Part shown: positions 1 through 12,619 of the stretch, piece after piece
Layout of the letters: each line of letters opens with the position of its first letter
Numbering within the stretch: the stretch's first letter is position 1
Source: Pelobates cultripes
Lineage: Eukaryota; Chordata; Amphibia; Anura; Pelobatidae
NCBI GenBank assembly: GCA_933207985.1
Contig: OW240917.1
Span: forward strand, 119,538,754-119,602,753
Direction of reading: 5' to 3'
DNA length: 64,000 bases
The notes under the pieces: generated by a model
The model's input: the letters and a program-made list of their open reading frames with translations, nothing else
Databases searched by the model: none
Told to the model about the DNA's origin: nothing
Program-made: the position numbers and the translations under genes

Positions 1-3000
1 GCACCGTCAGGTGTGCTTGCATAATTTGCAAAGACCCACAACGATGACAAAGCCGATTGAGGATCCAGTAGCCATGGGGGGGGCAGGGTAAGGTAGGTTA
101 TACTTACCTGAACCTGCCCTTATGGGTGCTGCCATGATCCCATACTGTGTTTTTCATTTCCTGGTGCATCAGCTTCCAGGAGCCAGCCCTGTACTCTCTC
201 AGATGCGCAAGAGTACAGTATTGAGGTCTACGGAGGACTGTGAGATCCTCATCGAAAGAGGCTTTTTTTTTTTTTTTTTTTTTTTATCTCCCAGTGACGG
301 CTGGGCATCTGGGTTATAGACAAGCTTGACAATAGGTAGTGCCTCTTTTTAGTCCTTATTTTGTTTCAGTATACCTTTTGAATTTCAGTGAAATTTCACC
401 ACAGTAAAGGTATTTCATAAGTATTTTATCTTTATGAAATACTCGTTTTGACAGAGCCACTTTAAAACTTTAAAATTACATTCTTAAACTTACAGATGTC
501 TGATTACACATTCTGAGGCTGTAAATGGATTACTGTGTTTCAATACTGGCCGACTTGTATTCTTTGAATCTTCATCCATCTCAATTAGTATTAACATTTT
601 AAAAATTGGCAATTGATATTTGAAATTGTTGTTAATGGGTTTTGCAAGTAATCAAATATTTACCAATCTTGGTAGCCAGATTCTCAAATTGTGTGAACAA
701 TGGTTTAAGAGTCACGAAAGGCCTTTTATTTCTCATACTGTGTCCCAGTTCCTGAAGACAGACTATGTTACACTGAAGGTCAAATGTAAGGAGTCAAGGG
801 TCCTGACATTGGTAAAGAAACAATGATCTGCATTTTGTGGTCCTACTTAATGAGTGATGAGTAGATTCCCATAACCGTGTAATTCTTGAATTAGCTCCCT
901 TTTGTCTGTTCTCCTTCTAAGAAATATGTCTGACCCCACACACCAATAAACTGCTAATACAAGAACCACCATTCATTTCTTTGCTTCAATGAGACTTTCA
1001 GTGTTCTACATCCTGTGAGATCTCACTTGTGAGAAACAAAATGTCAACCTCTGATCTTCATTCTCCACTTTCTCTAAAGTTATTTCACACTCTCTTGTGC
1101 TGGAAGTTTTCTGTAGTATCTGGTACAGTGTGCTGTTAAAGGTTTCCATTCTGCTCATGTTTGAATAGTGTTACATTTTACTGTGAAACCTTTGGAAAAT
1201 GCTTCAGGATTGTTATATATAAAGGAGTTTAATCTGGAGTTAGTTGGGTAGTTAATAGTTAAATACATGCATCCAGTAACAGTTTGCAAACGCCGATCCT
1301 CCCCTCCCCAGAGCTCAAAAGTCTTAACTCAAAGGAAAACTCCAATGAGAAAAACTAGATTAATTATGAAGTATGTGGAAAGAGAACAAACACTTTGTTT
1401 TGAAGATGTCTCTTGCCTTTTGTATTTTCTTTGCCAAAGAGACTTTGTAAATAATCGTATTGTAAGAGTCTGCTATGTGTGTTATACACTAGAGATTGCA
1501 CATCATGGGGTAATGCATTAAAAGACCGACAGAGGCTCATAGGGGAAAACAGATGTGTTAATAAATCATAAACTGTTTCTACTTGGCTTTTGTACACCAC
1601 ATCAGAGTCTGGAGACCGGGGCTTGCAGCTATTTTGACAAAGGACAAGGAGCTAGTTGGAGTAATTACTGCTCCTTAAACATGGGAAACGTATGTAGCTG
1701 ACAGTAGGTCATAGGACAGGTCATTCTGTGTCATGTCAACTGAAGGGCTGTGAGGATTATGTTTTAGCTGGAATGACTGCATGCATTGATTGTAGGTGTG
1801 GGCATTGACTACGTTTTGCTCGAGGCTATGTGTAGGATGGAGAGAAAAATATTAGCGAATTCACTGCTTAGGGTTATGCATGTATGATTTTGTGGACCGA
1901 TAATACTAGGTATATTATAAAGTATATTGTTACATTTTTAAATGCAAGTAGTGCTAACTGTTTTTTTGTTTTGTTTTTTTTAACCTGGTTCGTTGTTTTG
2001 CAGAACATGTTTTAAGACCAGTCTGTGCTTTCTTTAATTTTATTCTACAAGTAAATATATAAAGCATCTACATTAAAGAGGTATTCTGAGCAACATGACT
2101 ATTACATCTCAGTGTTGTAGTTCTAGTGCCAAGAATTCCTGGTTGCCATTCCCTCCTCCTTTGTTAAACCGTTTGGGATTGGTTTGACAAAAACTGGACT
2201 CTCTCCATCACCCACACATTTTTAGAGTTAAGTGAACTGGATTACAACTAGTTTCTCATCATGGTTTTTCAATTCCAAAATTATGTACGGTACGGAGCCT
2301 TAGTCTAGTAACCTGTTTTTGAATTCTAGAATTAACTTCTATTATAAGCCAATTTATTTTATATTCAAACAATAACACATTATTAAAAGTAAACAAAGAA
2401 AAAACCTTTTTTATATTGTTGGAGAAGGCAGTGCTACCAGAGGAATAAACAGCCATTGCAAGGCTATACATACATTTTAATATCTATATTTTAAGGCAGA
2501 TTTTTCTCAGTGAGTGCTCCATATCCCTTGGCTAATTTTACTATGTTTGTATAAAAAAAAATGTGAGGATTGTGAAATATACGGTTTGTGGTTTGAAGGG
2601 AGAAGCTGCATTTGCTGTTTTGTTTTTGTCACATAACAGACTGTTTGTCTTATGTATTTTTTAAATCTAGTTTTCCCTGGGATATTTTTCTGTTTTGATT
2701 TGGTCCCTTTAAATGAAATGGCTTTATCTTGTTCATTTGCATATGACTTACTGTTCTCTTTCTTTAGAGTTTATATGTGTGTATGCGTGCATGTGCAAGA
2801 TATATAATAAGCAGTAAATTGTCCATTCTGGTATTGTTTCATTTGTGAATGGAAGGTATTCATGTACACTCTGCTGCTGTGTGTGCTCAGAGCAATTATT
2901 GAAACTGAATAAAAGGACAGTATGATAAGATGACTACACTTTAAAAAAACAAAAACATGGGGTTAAAAAATAAACGAACAAAAAAAACATGGGGTTAAAA

Positions 3001-5573
3001 AACAAACAAACAAAACCAAACAACTGTATAGTACTATTTTGTTTTCTGTAATGGTGAACCCTAACTACCCTCAAGAGCATCAAAATCGAGCACAGTATTG
3101 CAGTGGCTATAACCCCAGTGGATTTGAATTCATGCATATTAGTGATGATATATATAATTCTTTTGTTACTTGATAACAAAAAAAAGGAATATAATGCTCG
3201 ACACACCTACCGGCACTTCTTTCACCCATCACCCGGCAAAATATAAGACAAGGCCAAAGCTTAAAATAAAATCCGAAGGTTCTTATCTCTTTCCCACAGG
3301 AAAGCAAATCTGTGTTGAAAACCGTAAAATTAAGAAGAGAGCTAGGATGGCATAATTTAGTGAGAATTCATGGTACTAGATTTTTTTTTTTTTTTTTTTT
3401 TTTAGCTTTATGACTGCAGGGATAGGCCAGACGTTAATAAGATACAGTATTGCAACTTCTTAAAGATATTCGTCTCCAGAAAGGAAGCTCTGAAAATATA
3501 AAACAAAACCAATGATTTATTTTTTTTATTTGATTTATTTATCTATTTATTTTGTGCCTTTCGGTCAATATCACAAAATGCCACTCAATGTATATTACTT
3601 GTTTTAATATGTTGCATATATTAATGAGTATATGAGAGAAAAAGTACATTAACTAAATGTATTATTGGTCTGTATTTGTGTTGTTTCAACTGATGTGTGC
3701 TCTATTCTGTGTGTGTGTGTAGGGGGTTCCTTTTTACTGCCTGCATTTTTTTTTTTTCTTTCCTCATTTCTAATATATGATTAAGTAAATAACAGAGTGA
3801 TACCTCTAGTTAGAGGTGCCCCAGGGCCTTCAGATACTTGGCATGGCAAGGTTACAGAATACTGCGAGAACACAGTGATACATTCTTTCCACAAATGTTC
3901 AGGTCATACACAAAGATGGATGTTGTGACACAAGTTTGCAAATAAACGAGCATAGCACCCTGGATATTAGGGGTTGGAAAAACAATTGATTGTCATACCA
4001 AGTCTGACTTTCAAAAGGTGTCGCCAGGTAATGACTATATAGGAAGAGCTGTCTGCTGACTTAAATATGGGGAAGCAATCCAAAAGGCCATTCATACCAG
4101 AATTTTAGATCTTATCTATTGGTATCTGTAATTTTCAATGCCTGTCCTCAGGGCAGCAGCTGTGAGTGCAAACAGTGTATGAGGCTCTGCCTTCCAACTT
4201 TATTGCCATATTACTGTGTCTAGCTGGTCTTTTTGTTTTATTTAAAAAAAAAAAAAAAAAAAAAGAGCGTGAATGGAAATGTCCAGGCTGTTGTTCGTTC
4301 TTAGGAATAGGCTATGTTAACAAAAATCCATATATAGCCCAGTTTCAGATTATTCTCTGTTCTCTGTGACCTCAGGATACAATGCTGCTTCAGGGGGAAT
4401 TCCATTGTTTGCACTTTTAAAATGGTTTTAATCATGCAAAAGTAAATCTGTCTCCTTTTGACAGCTCGCAGTGCTTAACAAGGTTTAACTATATGAATAG
4501 AGAACCCACAGAAACATATTCTTATTATGTGTTCTCTAGTTTCTGTATGATTTGATTTTTGCACGCCAGCTTTCATGGAATATGTTCCTCATGATGCTCT
4601 CTGTTAGAGTGCCGAAGTGCAACTTTCTCGGGTGTAGGTCGCTAATCTAACTTTAGAACTTAATTGCTTTTGGGTTTCATATACAGCTATAAATGGGAAC
4701 GATCCGTTATTAGACTGATTTTTAAGTTCTCTTACATATTTTTTGCTTTTTGCTCAATGGCTGACCTCCAAGGTTCATACTGCGGAGTGATTTTTATCGC
4801 CAGCATGCTTAAATTAGATATCTTTTGGTTATTATTGTTATTATTCACATTTCTATAACGCCAACATATTCCACAGCGCCTTACATTTATAAATTGTGAT
4901 ATCTGACAACAATTAATTAACATACGGAATATAACGGACAAGAGGTGTAGAAGGCTCTGCTCTAACAAGCTTACAATCTATGAATCTCAAAGTCGCCTCA
5001 GTAGACATGTATTTAGTAAGCCTAAACTATAGTCTATTCTCATAGGTATTGCCACCCCGTCAGAACTAGACATATTCTATCTGACAATGTATACATATAT
5101 GTTGCATAGCCTTAATCCTATTGGATCTGAACTCAGCAGCAAACTGTTTAGGTGTGTGCAAACATATGAGCCTTCCGTTCCATGTTGTGGCATTTTATTG
5201 TCTTCTACAAGAAAGCTGATGACGCTTTATTTATTTACATTGTTCTCAACTCAGCCTTGAATTCTGCTAAGTGAAACGCTGTCTACCTAGTCTCTCTATG
5301 TAGATAGGAATTCAGTCATTCCAAGCAAACTGGAACAGGACTGGTCCTACGATGAGGCATGGCTCATCAAAAATGACATGGCTTATAAATTACCTGTATG
5401 GGCAGTTATTTTTGTTAATCTGAAACGTTCATCATTAGATCTAGTCATGTTCAGTAGTACAGATATGTAATTTTCCTGGGCTTATGTAGTTATAGTAGTT
5501 TAAGTTGAAATATTGAGACTTGGAATAATGCATGTTTTGTAATTTAAAAAAAAAATATATTTTTGTGTTCCAG
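1..5573 (+). other. lef1: lef1 intron upstream of exon 4 (3' part)
   Basis: No coding exon of the LEF1 N-terminal half could be recognised. The first 320 bases are relatively GC-rich and end in a 23-base T run, perhaps an old repeat end. The rest is AT-rich intron with homopolymer tracts at about 3380-3403, 3749-3759 and 4242-4264 and a small tandem duplication of an AACATGGGGTTAAAAAA unit near 2955-3003. The segment 4835-4980 is an interspersed repeat described separately. The intron ends in a pyrimidine-rich acceptor. Confidence 0.85.
4835..4982. repeat. Interspersed anuran-type repeat with GCGCCAACATATTCC core
   Basis: The segment starts in a (TTA)n-like run and reads ...aacgCCAACATATTCCacAGCGCCTTACA..., then ...GAGGTGTAGAAGGCTCTGCTC...AAGCTTACAATCTA. 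I recognise this core as a common dispersed repeat in amphibian genomes, but cannot name the family. No reading frame or clear termini are visible, so it is likely an old fragment. Confidence 0.5.
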
Positions 5574-5706
5574 TCAAACAAGGTCCCAGTAGTGCAACCG
5601 TCACATGCTGTCCACCCGCTTACACCTCTCATCACATACAGCGACGAGCACTTTGCACCAGGAGCTCATCCATCACATATCCCTTCAGATGTTGGTTCAA
5701 AACAAG
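5574..5706 (+). CDS. lef1: lef1 exon equivalent to mammalian exon 4
   Basis: The acceptor is ttccag and the donor is CAAG|gtaaaa. The exon enters in phase 0 and leaves with one base of a split Gly codon. It encodes 44 full codons, [16 protein letters not shown] through IPSDVGSKQ, in the proline/serine-rich regulatory region used for co-repressor and co-activator contacts. Compared with remembered human LEF1 it carries Ala for Ser twice in the HFxPGxHPSH segment and Gly for Asn before SKQ. Exon numbers assume the 12-exon mammalian layout, which I recall rather than derive from this window. Confidence 0.96.
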
Positions 5707-8700
5707 GTAAAAAGAATTGTATTATTAGGCTAATATAACAATTAATACATTTGAACAGGATCAACTTAAAAGACTATGTTTGGGTAACTTTTATGTAAAA
5801 GCTATGAAACATCCTTAGATACATCGCTTCCCGAAGTATGCCAGGTGGGGCTACCACTATTTGTCATCTGTGCATTTTAAGTTCGCTGACCATGGTTGAC
5901 TTCTGGCTGTATTCTGATTGGCTGAAAACACAGAGGAGCCAATGAAAAAAACTATTAGATTTAAAATACCCAAGTACAATGAGTAAAAGGTATAATTTCT
6001 GTAATGAGCACTATGTTTTGTTGTTTTTGTATATGGACAGCTCTGGATTCTATTGAGAATTTCTAAAACCATGACCTGGCTATTGCTTGTGTTTTTTCCT
6101 AACTCTAATGGTGCTGTTTTTAATTTTCTTTATTCATTGACCAAAACAAAAAGGACAACCTGTATGACTGATTATTAGTTTGACACTTTTTATTTATTGC
6201 TAATGCCAATGTTTGAGTGATCAACATGCAGACTAGCTATGGTTATTGCATTTTTACTATGTGCCCAGCTCCTGTACAAATCATGCAATTAATATTTATT
6301 TGTTATTATTTTGAACAATTACTCCATAGAAATAGCTCTAATAATACTGTGTATATTCCATATATTCTACATGCATCATAGCTGTTTTCTGTGTTGCAGA
6401 CTAAGCTCATGAAAAAATCCCAACAAAATATGGGTTAATCATAATAGTAATAACCTTGCCCTTCCTATTCTACAGAATAACATTGAAAGTTTCAGTCCAA
6501 AATAGTAGTCCGTTTGGGAAATTAGATTAGTTTTTATGGAGAGGTACTTGGTCTTTTTATAGGGCTTTGCATTCCCTGGGCTTTGGGGTGGTATGTAATT
6601 TCTAAGGGGATTTTTTTATTTTTTTATTTTTTTTTTATTATTTTAACTCTGCAAAAAGTATAACCAATGCAGAGCAAGTTGACCTTGCAGCCCAAAGCCG
6701 TCAGTGTGATGAAGAGCTTAGTAGAAGCTGAAATGACAATCGGGAGCCAAGTGAATCATATCAAATGCGAGCATTAGAAGCCTAAAAACGGTTTGTAATT
6801 AGCCACTGATCCTCTGTGGTTGCAAATGTAGAGATTTTTTTTTTTTTTTTATGTATCACCTTCAGGGAATGGGTTTTAATGTACAAACCAAATATACAAT
6901 ACCCAATTCTGTTATATTTAAAGCTTGTTGTTCTTTCAATTTTTTTGAATACTTTCCCAATATAATATTTTGTTAATTTTCCAACTTTTTGTAATGTAAC
7001 ACCAAGGCAAGTAAATATATATAAATTTTAATTTATTTGTATTTAAAAACTCCTTTTGGGGAAGGGGACATTTTACTTACAGTGAAATAGGGGTTAAATG
7101 GAGATCAGAAACTGGCTAAGCACCTTATAAATGTAAATTTCTTGGTTATTGCATTATGCATGCTGTTCGTGTATATTTTTCCTCATCCGTCGAAAAAATA
7201 GAACAGAACTGGAGGACAGTGACTAATCCATTGAGGGCTGAGAAGACCTTAATGTCTTCAGGGGTAAAATAGCAGAACTTGCCACTTTATTTTGCACTGG
7301 AGCATAAAATCGTTGTTGTAAACCAGCATATAAAGCTTAAAAATATTATTGGTCAGTATATCTTGCATACACGTTCAGTCATATCTACTATTTGGAACCT
7401 CATGTAACCTTGTGCTTTATCGGCAGGCATTCATCGGCGCCCCCAGGGTCCAGATTTACCTACTTTCTACCCCCTATCTCCAGGAGGTGTAGGACAGATG
7501 GCACCATCACTTGGATGGTAAGTTTAATTTACATGACCTTTTCATCTGCTGTTTAGTTAAAGCGAACAATAATGGCATTATTCAGTGGCATTATTCATTA
7601 CAAAGAAATGTTTAAGCTTGCCTTCTGTGAGTGTTTTTAAGATGTCCTTGCTCCAAATTTAAGAAGTCTATTGCCTATAACTAAACATCTTAATGGTATA
7701 GGGCAGGGATCTCCTTGGAAACTTGACAATTCTTCTAGAATGTACAGTTTCTGTGCTTGGTTCTATTAAAGGTTGCACATTTAAAGAGACATTCTAAATA
7801 TCAAAACCACTTCATATTAATTCATAGTTTCTTCTTAGTCCCTGTGCCCATTTTTCTGACAATGTGAAACATTGCTGTTTCACAGAAACTGCATGGTTTA
7901 CTCTATGCCTAAACCATGTCTCTACTGACTGGCGGACTAACAGCCATTAGAGGCACTTCCTCCGGAATACTTTTGATTTTCAATGTCTTCATGTTTGGTC
8001 TCATCACACACAACATGATGATGCCGAATGCCACTAATGCTTCTCACATAGATTATGTGCACTGATGATCTCAGGGGATAGACTGGTGCGAGACGTTTGT
8101 CCTGGCATGGTCAATATAATGGCTTTTTAATATGTATTTAGTTTCTTACTAATATTTGGCACTAGCTAGAATCTAAAATAGTGAAGGAATACATCTTTAA
8201 AAATCTATTTGTTTTAAAGTTATAGCATTCTTGTAGTGATTAGCAGGTTAGGTCTTTCCAATATTGTTAGTATTTTCCATTGCTATGGCTTGCTAAGGAT
8301 CTCCTTCACACCTTTTAGACTCATAACCTTATGTTGTGTGACTGATGGCTTGTTTCAACAAGAACAATCTGAGTATTCTAGAATTTGTCTTAATCACGGC
8401 TTGAAAGAAGAGTGGAGTCTGGAGTGTCTCACTTCAGCATGTTTTAAACAAAGATTATCAGTGGTGGGATTGTTCCAGGGTGAGGAGATAAAACATTTGT
8501 TGGGGTCGAAGCTTGATGAGAGGGGAATAGTGACAACACAAATGATATGGGAAGGCTAGTTGTTGAATTGCTGTTTTGCGTAGAGTTTATTAGATGTGAG
8601 AATTATATATTTCACATATTTGCTCTCTGCCCCATTACATTTCTTACCACCGGGCGTATTATTGATCAGAATTCATATAGAAAAAGACTTCCTGTATGTC

Positions 8701-11700
8701 CATAAAAGGGCACGTTTCATTTAGATGTTTTTAATTATGCGTTAACCACATTTTTTTTTCTAGTTGGTGAGAAGAAAATGGCCCATTTATTAATGTACTG
8801 TTATTGAGTTATTTCCTCCAAGGTTTGAAAGCAATACTTCCCTTTTGCTTAAAAATTCCAAACCATGTGTTGTGTGTGTGTGTGTGGTTGAAGAATGGTG
8901 AGTCTTGGTATAAAAAAGATCTTTGGGGGTATTTAATCTGTTCCCAATTGTGTTCACATATTTCAATAATTTCATTAGTTATTAAAACAGGCTTTGACCA
9001 TATAAAACAAAACATTTTTAATTGTTCAGTGCTTGCATGAATATGAGGCATTCATGTTTTCTGCAAAGTAGATTTCAGTGTGTTTTTTTTTCACAAAGTG
9101 CTACTTTATAAAACCAGAGTATAAGAGCAAATGTAAATTAGAACATAACAGCAGGATATTCAGTGGGGAAAAGGACCTGGAGGAAGTCTTTCACTCCTCA
9201 TTTCACTGTATCCCTCTGTTTGTTAATATATTCTTTGGTTTCAATCTACATATTTGTAACTGTTTTTTCCCCCCAAGAATCCTACTAACAAACTATCATG
9301 GCAAAGGGGACTTTCTTTATTAATGGGTTACTATTTAATCATTAATATTTTAATAAGACACTGTTTCTAGTCAGATTAATCTCCTCTTGACTACTGCAAT
9401 CCCCTTCTCAGTGGTCTTACTTGTTCCCAGATTGCATTGCTGCAATCTATTATGAATGCGGCGGCAAGGCTAATTTTCCTGTGCGCCTGCACCCCTTACG
9501 CCTCCACCCCTCTGTCAGTCCCTACATTGGCTTCCAATTAAATATAGGGCTCAATTTAAGATTCTGGTGCTTGCTTACAAGTTCCTATATAATGCTGCTC
9601 CAACCTACCTATCCTCCCTAATACACGTGTCTGTTAGTCCACCCATTGTACAGCGCTATATAAATAATTAAATAATAATATGGAGTTACTTCTTGTTGCA
9701 AACACAAGGAGTCAAACAAGCCAAAGAGTTTCTTTTTGAAGCTGTTGGCCATCTACTCTTGGCTACAGGCATGTGAAGTATGTGGTCCGATAAGGCCTTG
9801 CCTTCTTCACTTTACTTGTTCATTCAAGCTTGTTTAATAACCTGACTGGGGTATGAAGACAGAGTACAGCTAAGACTATATGTACAGGTGGAAGGCCAAT
9901 ACTTTGACATAGTTAAAACATTTATCTTTTTTCCAGAATCACCAATTCTAACACTGGCAATATTGCTCCAATTTAAGGAATTCTCAATTGTGTATGCCTC
10001 CATTTCACTCTTCATCCTGAATCTGCTGATACATTTATGAATATCCAAGACTGCACGCAGGGTTGTTCTTTCTCCAGTATGTAGACCACAAAGCCATAAT
10101 CTTTCATTTTGGCACCAAACCCACGTTACCAAAATCCAACCTATTAAGGGGACAACCATGAGCAACTAAAAAAACATAGAAGTTATAACACGTTTTGGAC
10201 AGTATATTTCTTCTGTGCTGCTCTCCTAGATTAATTGCTCACCCTGGAGGCGATTAAGTTTGAATTCGGGTACTCTTGCTATAGCAATCATGACAATCAT
10301 CAGAGGCGCTTCAGTTGCTCTGTGATAGTGATGTTAAATAAAGATTACTTGCCTCCTTTGCAGCGCCTAAACTCCTCCACCCATGAACTTGCCCAGTGTG
10401 ATGCTGCTCAGAGAGAAGCATCAGACGCATTTGATTGACAAATAGACTTTTGCTTGGTTATGGAGACGGAAGAAATGGAAGGACCTCTAGACTCGTGCTT
10501 AACCCTTAAATATAAACATTGTAATTTTTACAAAACGGCAATGCTTTACATTAAAAGGTTAAAACTACAGGACCACTGGACTCAGATCATTTTATTGAGA
10601 GCTACGGGAACCACATTCTAAGGCAGAAACTTGAACTTTGTTCAATATGTGATAATGAAGAGAAGTGTTTTCTTTTTTGTTTATTTATTAATTTTTTTAA
10701 CACATCTGGCATCAAAAAATAATTTAGGATGTTTTTGTTTGTATGTTGTCTGATGCATTCTTGCACGCTTGGCGTGCAGGCCGCTTATTGGCCTATGCTT
10801 TTTGTTTTGTACATTTACACGCTTGCATTGGTTTTGAATTCTGCCACGGAAGAGGCCAACATAAAAAACTTTTAAAAACCATGTTTTTGATGCTTTTTAT
10901 TGTATTTGGTTTTGTTTATTATTTCAATGTGGTATAGTGTTTTAAAGGGCTTGTCACAGTAGTTTTACAGTACTATATATAAGAAGCACTTTAGTTTTTT
11001 GAAAGTAGTACAGTTTAAGAATAACGGCATGCTAGATAGAAGGATGGCCATGATTGTCATAGAACATGAATACATTACATTACATTTTAAAATGTCAAAG
11101 AAATGGAGCTCTTCTATACAAGATGCAACGCACCCACTCATTCACTATACAGAAATATCAACGCTCACAGAATGTAGTAGTTTTTTGTTGAATGTATGTA
11201 TGTGTGTATGTATATAATGTGTATATATATATATATCTAAACTACACAAAAAATAATGGGCGTTTAGTTGCAGTATATCATTGCCACAATGCAAATGTAC
11301 CCAATATTTTGTCAGGTCCTATCCTAACAACCTAATGCCTGATATACATATAGTGACACACATTTTTCATACAATGTATATAGACAAAATCTACAGAAAA
11401 TAAAAATAAAAACTCAGAGTAGTACAGTCAATATACATAAATGCAACAATTTTACAGGTTGCACTCACAAACATATATTGATAGTAGGCTTATCTCAATA
11501 GTAAAAGACGATATGAGGTCCTCAACACGAGAGTGTGGGCATGTAGGAGAAAAATAAGAAAAAACAAAATAAGTGTAGATTTTGTCTATATACATTGTAT
11601 TGTGAGGACTGGAAGGAGTCCTATTTTTCTACAGTTTAGAACCTTTTAGGTATATTATTTTTTGACATTTGTCTGTGTACTTGTTCCACATATTTTCTAC

Positions 11701-12587
11701 AGGTGATAAGTTTGTATTGTTTGTACATTTTTCATACAGCCAGTTTTTCTACCAAAAAAACTATTATGCTCTAGTCCCCTTGAAGGTCTGTTTGTACTAA
11801 AGGTCATATGTTTTATCTTTGCTATAAAATACTTTTTAACGATAACTGAGCTTTTTCTAGGTTAATCTTCCCTAAAAGCATAATTTCAATCCTCCCCAGT
11901 AACGGGCAATTCATTAAGTGCACAGAGCGTCAGAAATGTGCCATACGTATGTGTGACTTCTATAGCCATTTTATATGAAATCTGCCAATCAATAAACTTG
12001 TTTGAACTTAATTGATTGAGCCAGGTCAGCCAGGAATGAATCAATTATTCTGTCTGAACTACTCTTTTTAAATATTTTAATCCAGTTCAAAGTGTAGAGC
12101 AGATCCACTCAAAAGGGAACATAGTGCAATTTAATCAGCTCAAAGTGCCCAATAACAACCAATAATACCTAATAGCAATGCTGACCACCCTATGCACTGT
12201 AAAGTGATTTTCAGAGGTACCCATAATCCGTGCTGCTGTGTACAGCGAAGGGTAGTTATCAATCTGCTGTAAAATTCTGTCCATACATCTACATTAATTA
12301 TTTAAAAATATTTATTATAAAATATTTTACCAGGAAAGATACATTGAGATTTCACTTGTTTTCAAGTATGTCCTATAATGGCAGTATTCTAAAAAAAATT
12401 TTTTTGTTCTAGGAGTTTATTGATAAAATGTCTGCCCAGTATGTTTGTTCTAATAATTTGGTTTTGTGGCATATATATTTTATTAGTTTCTTCGTTTTAT
12501 CATTGATTATACTGCAGTGATGCTCTTTCACATTCAAGTCCTCTATGAATATTCTATATCAGACTCTCTTTATATAGTCTATTACTT

Positions 12588-12619
<32 letters not shown>

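Noticed and set aside
1..320. Possible upstream lef1 exon in the GC-richer first 320 bases
   Set aside because: No match to the LEF1 N-terminal half in any frame and the segment ends in a poly-T run, more like a repeat end.
8236..8559. 107-codon open frame in intron 5
   Set aside because: No similarity I recognise and no splice sites; considered chance.
10235..10438. 67-codon frame near 10.3 kb as an additional exon
   Set aside because: The sequence resembles T2-like MITE interior and does not match the missing LEF1 cassette exon.
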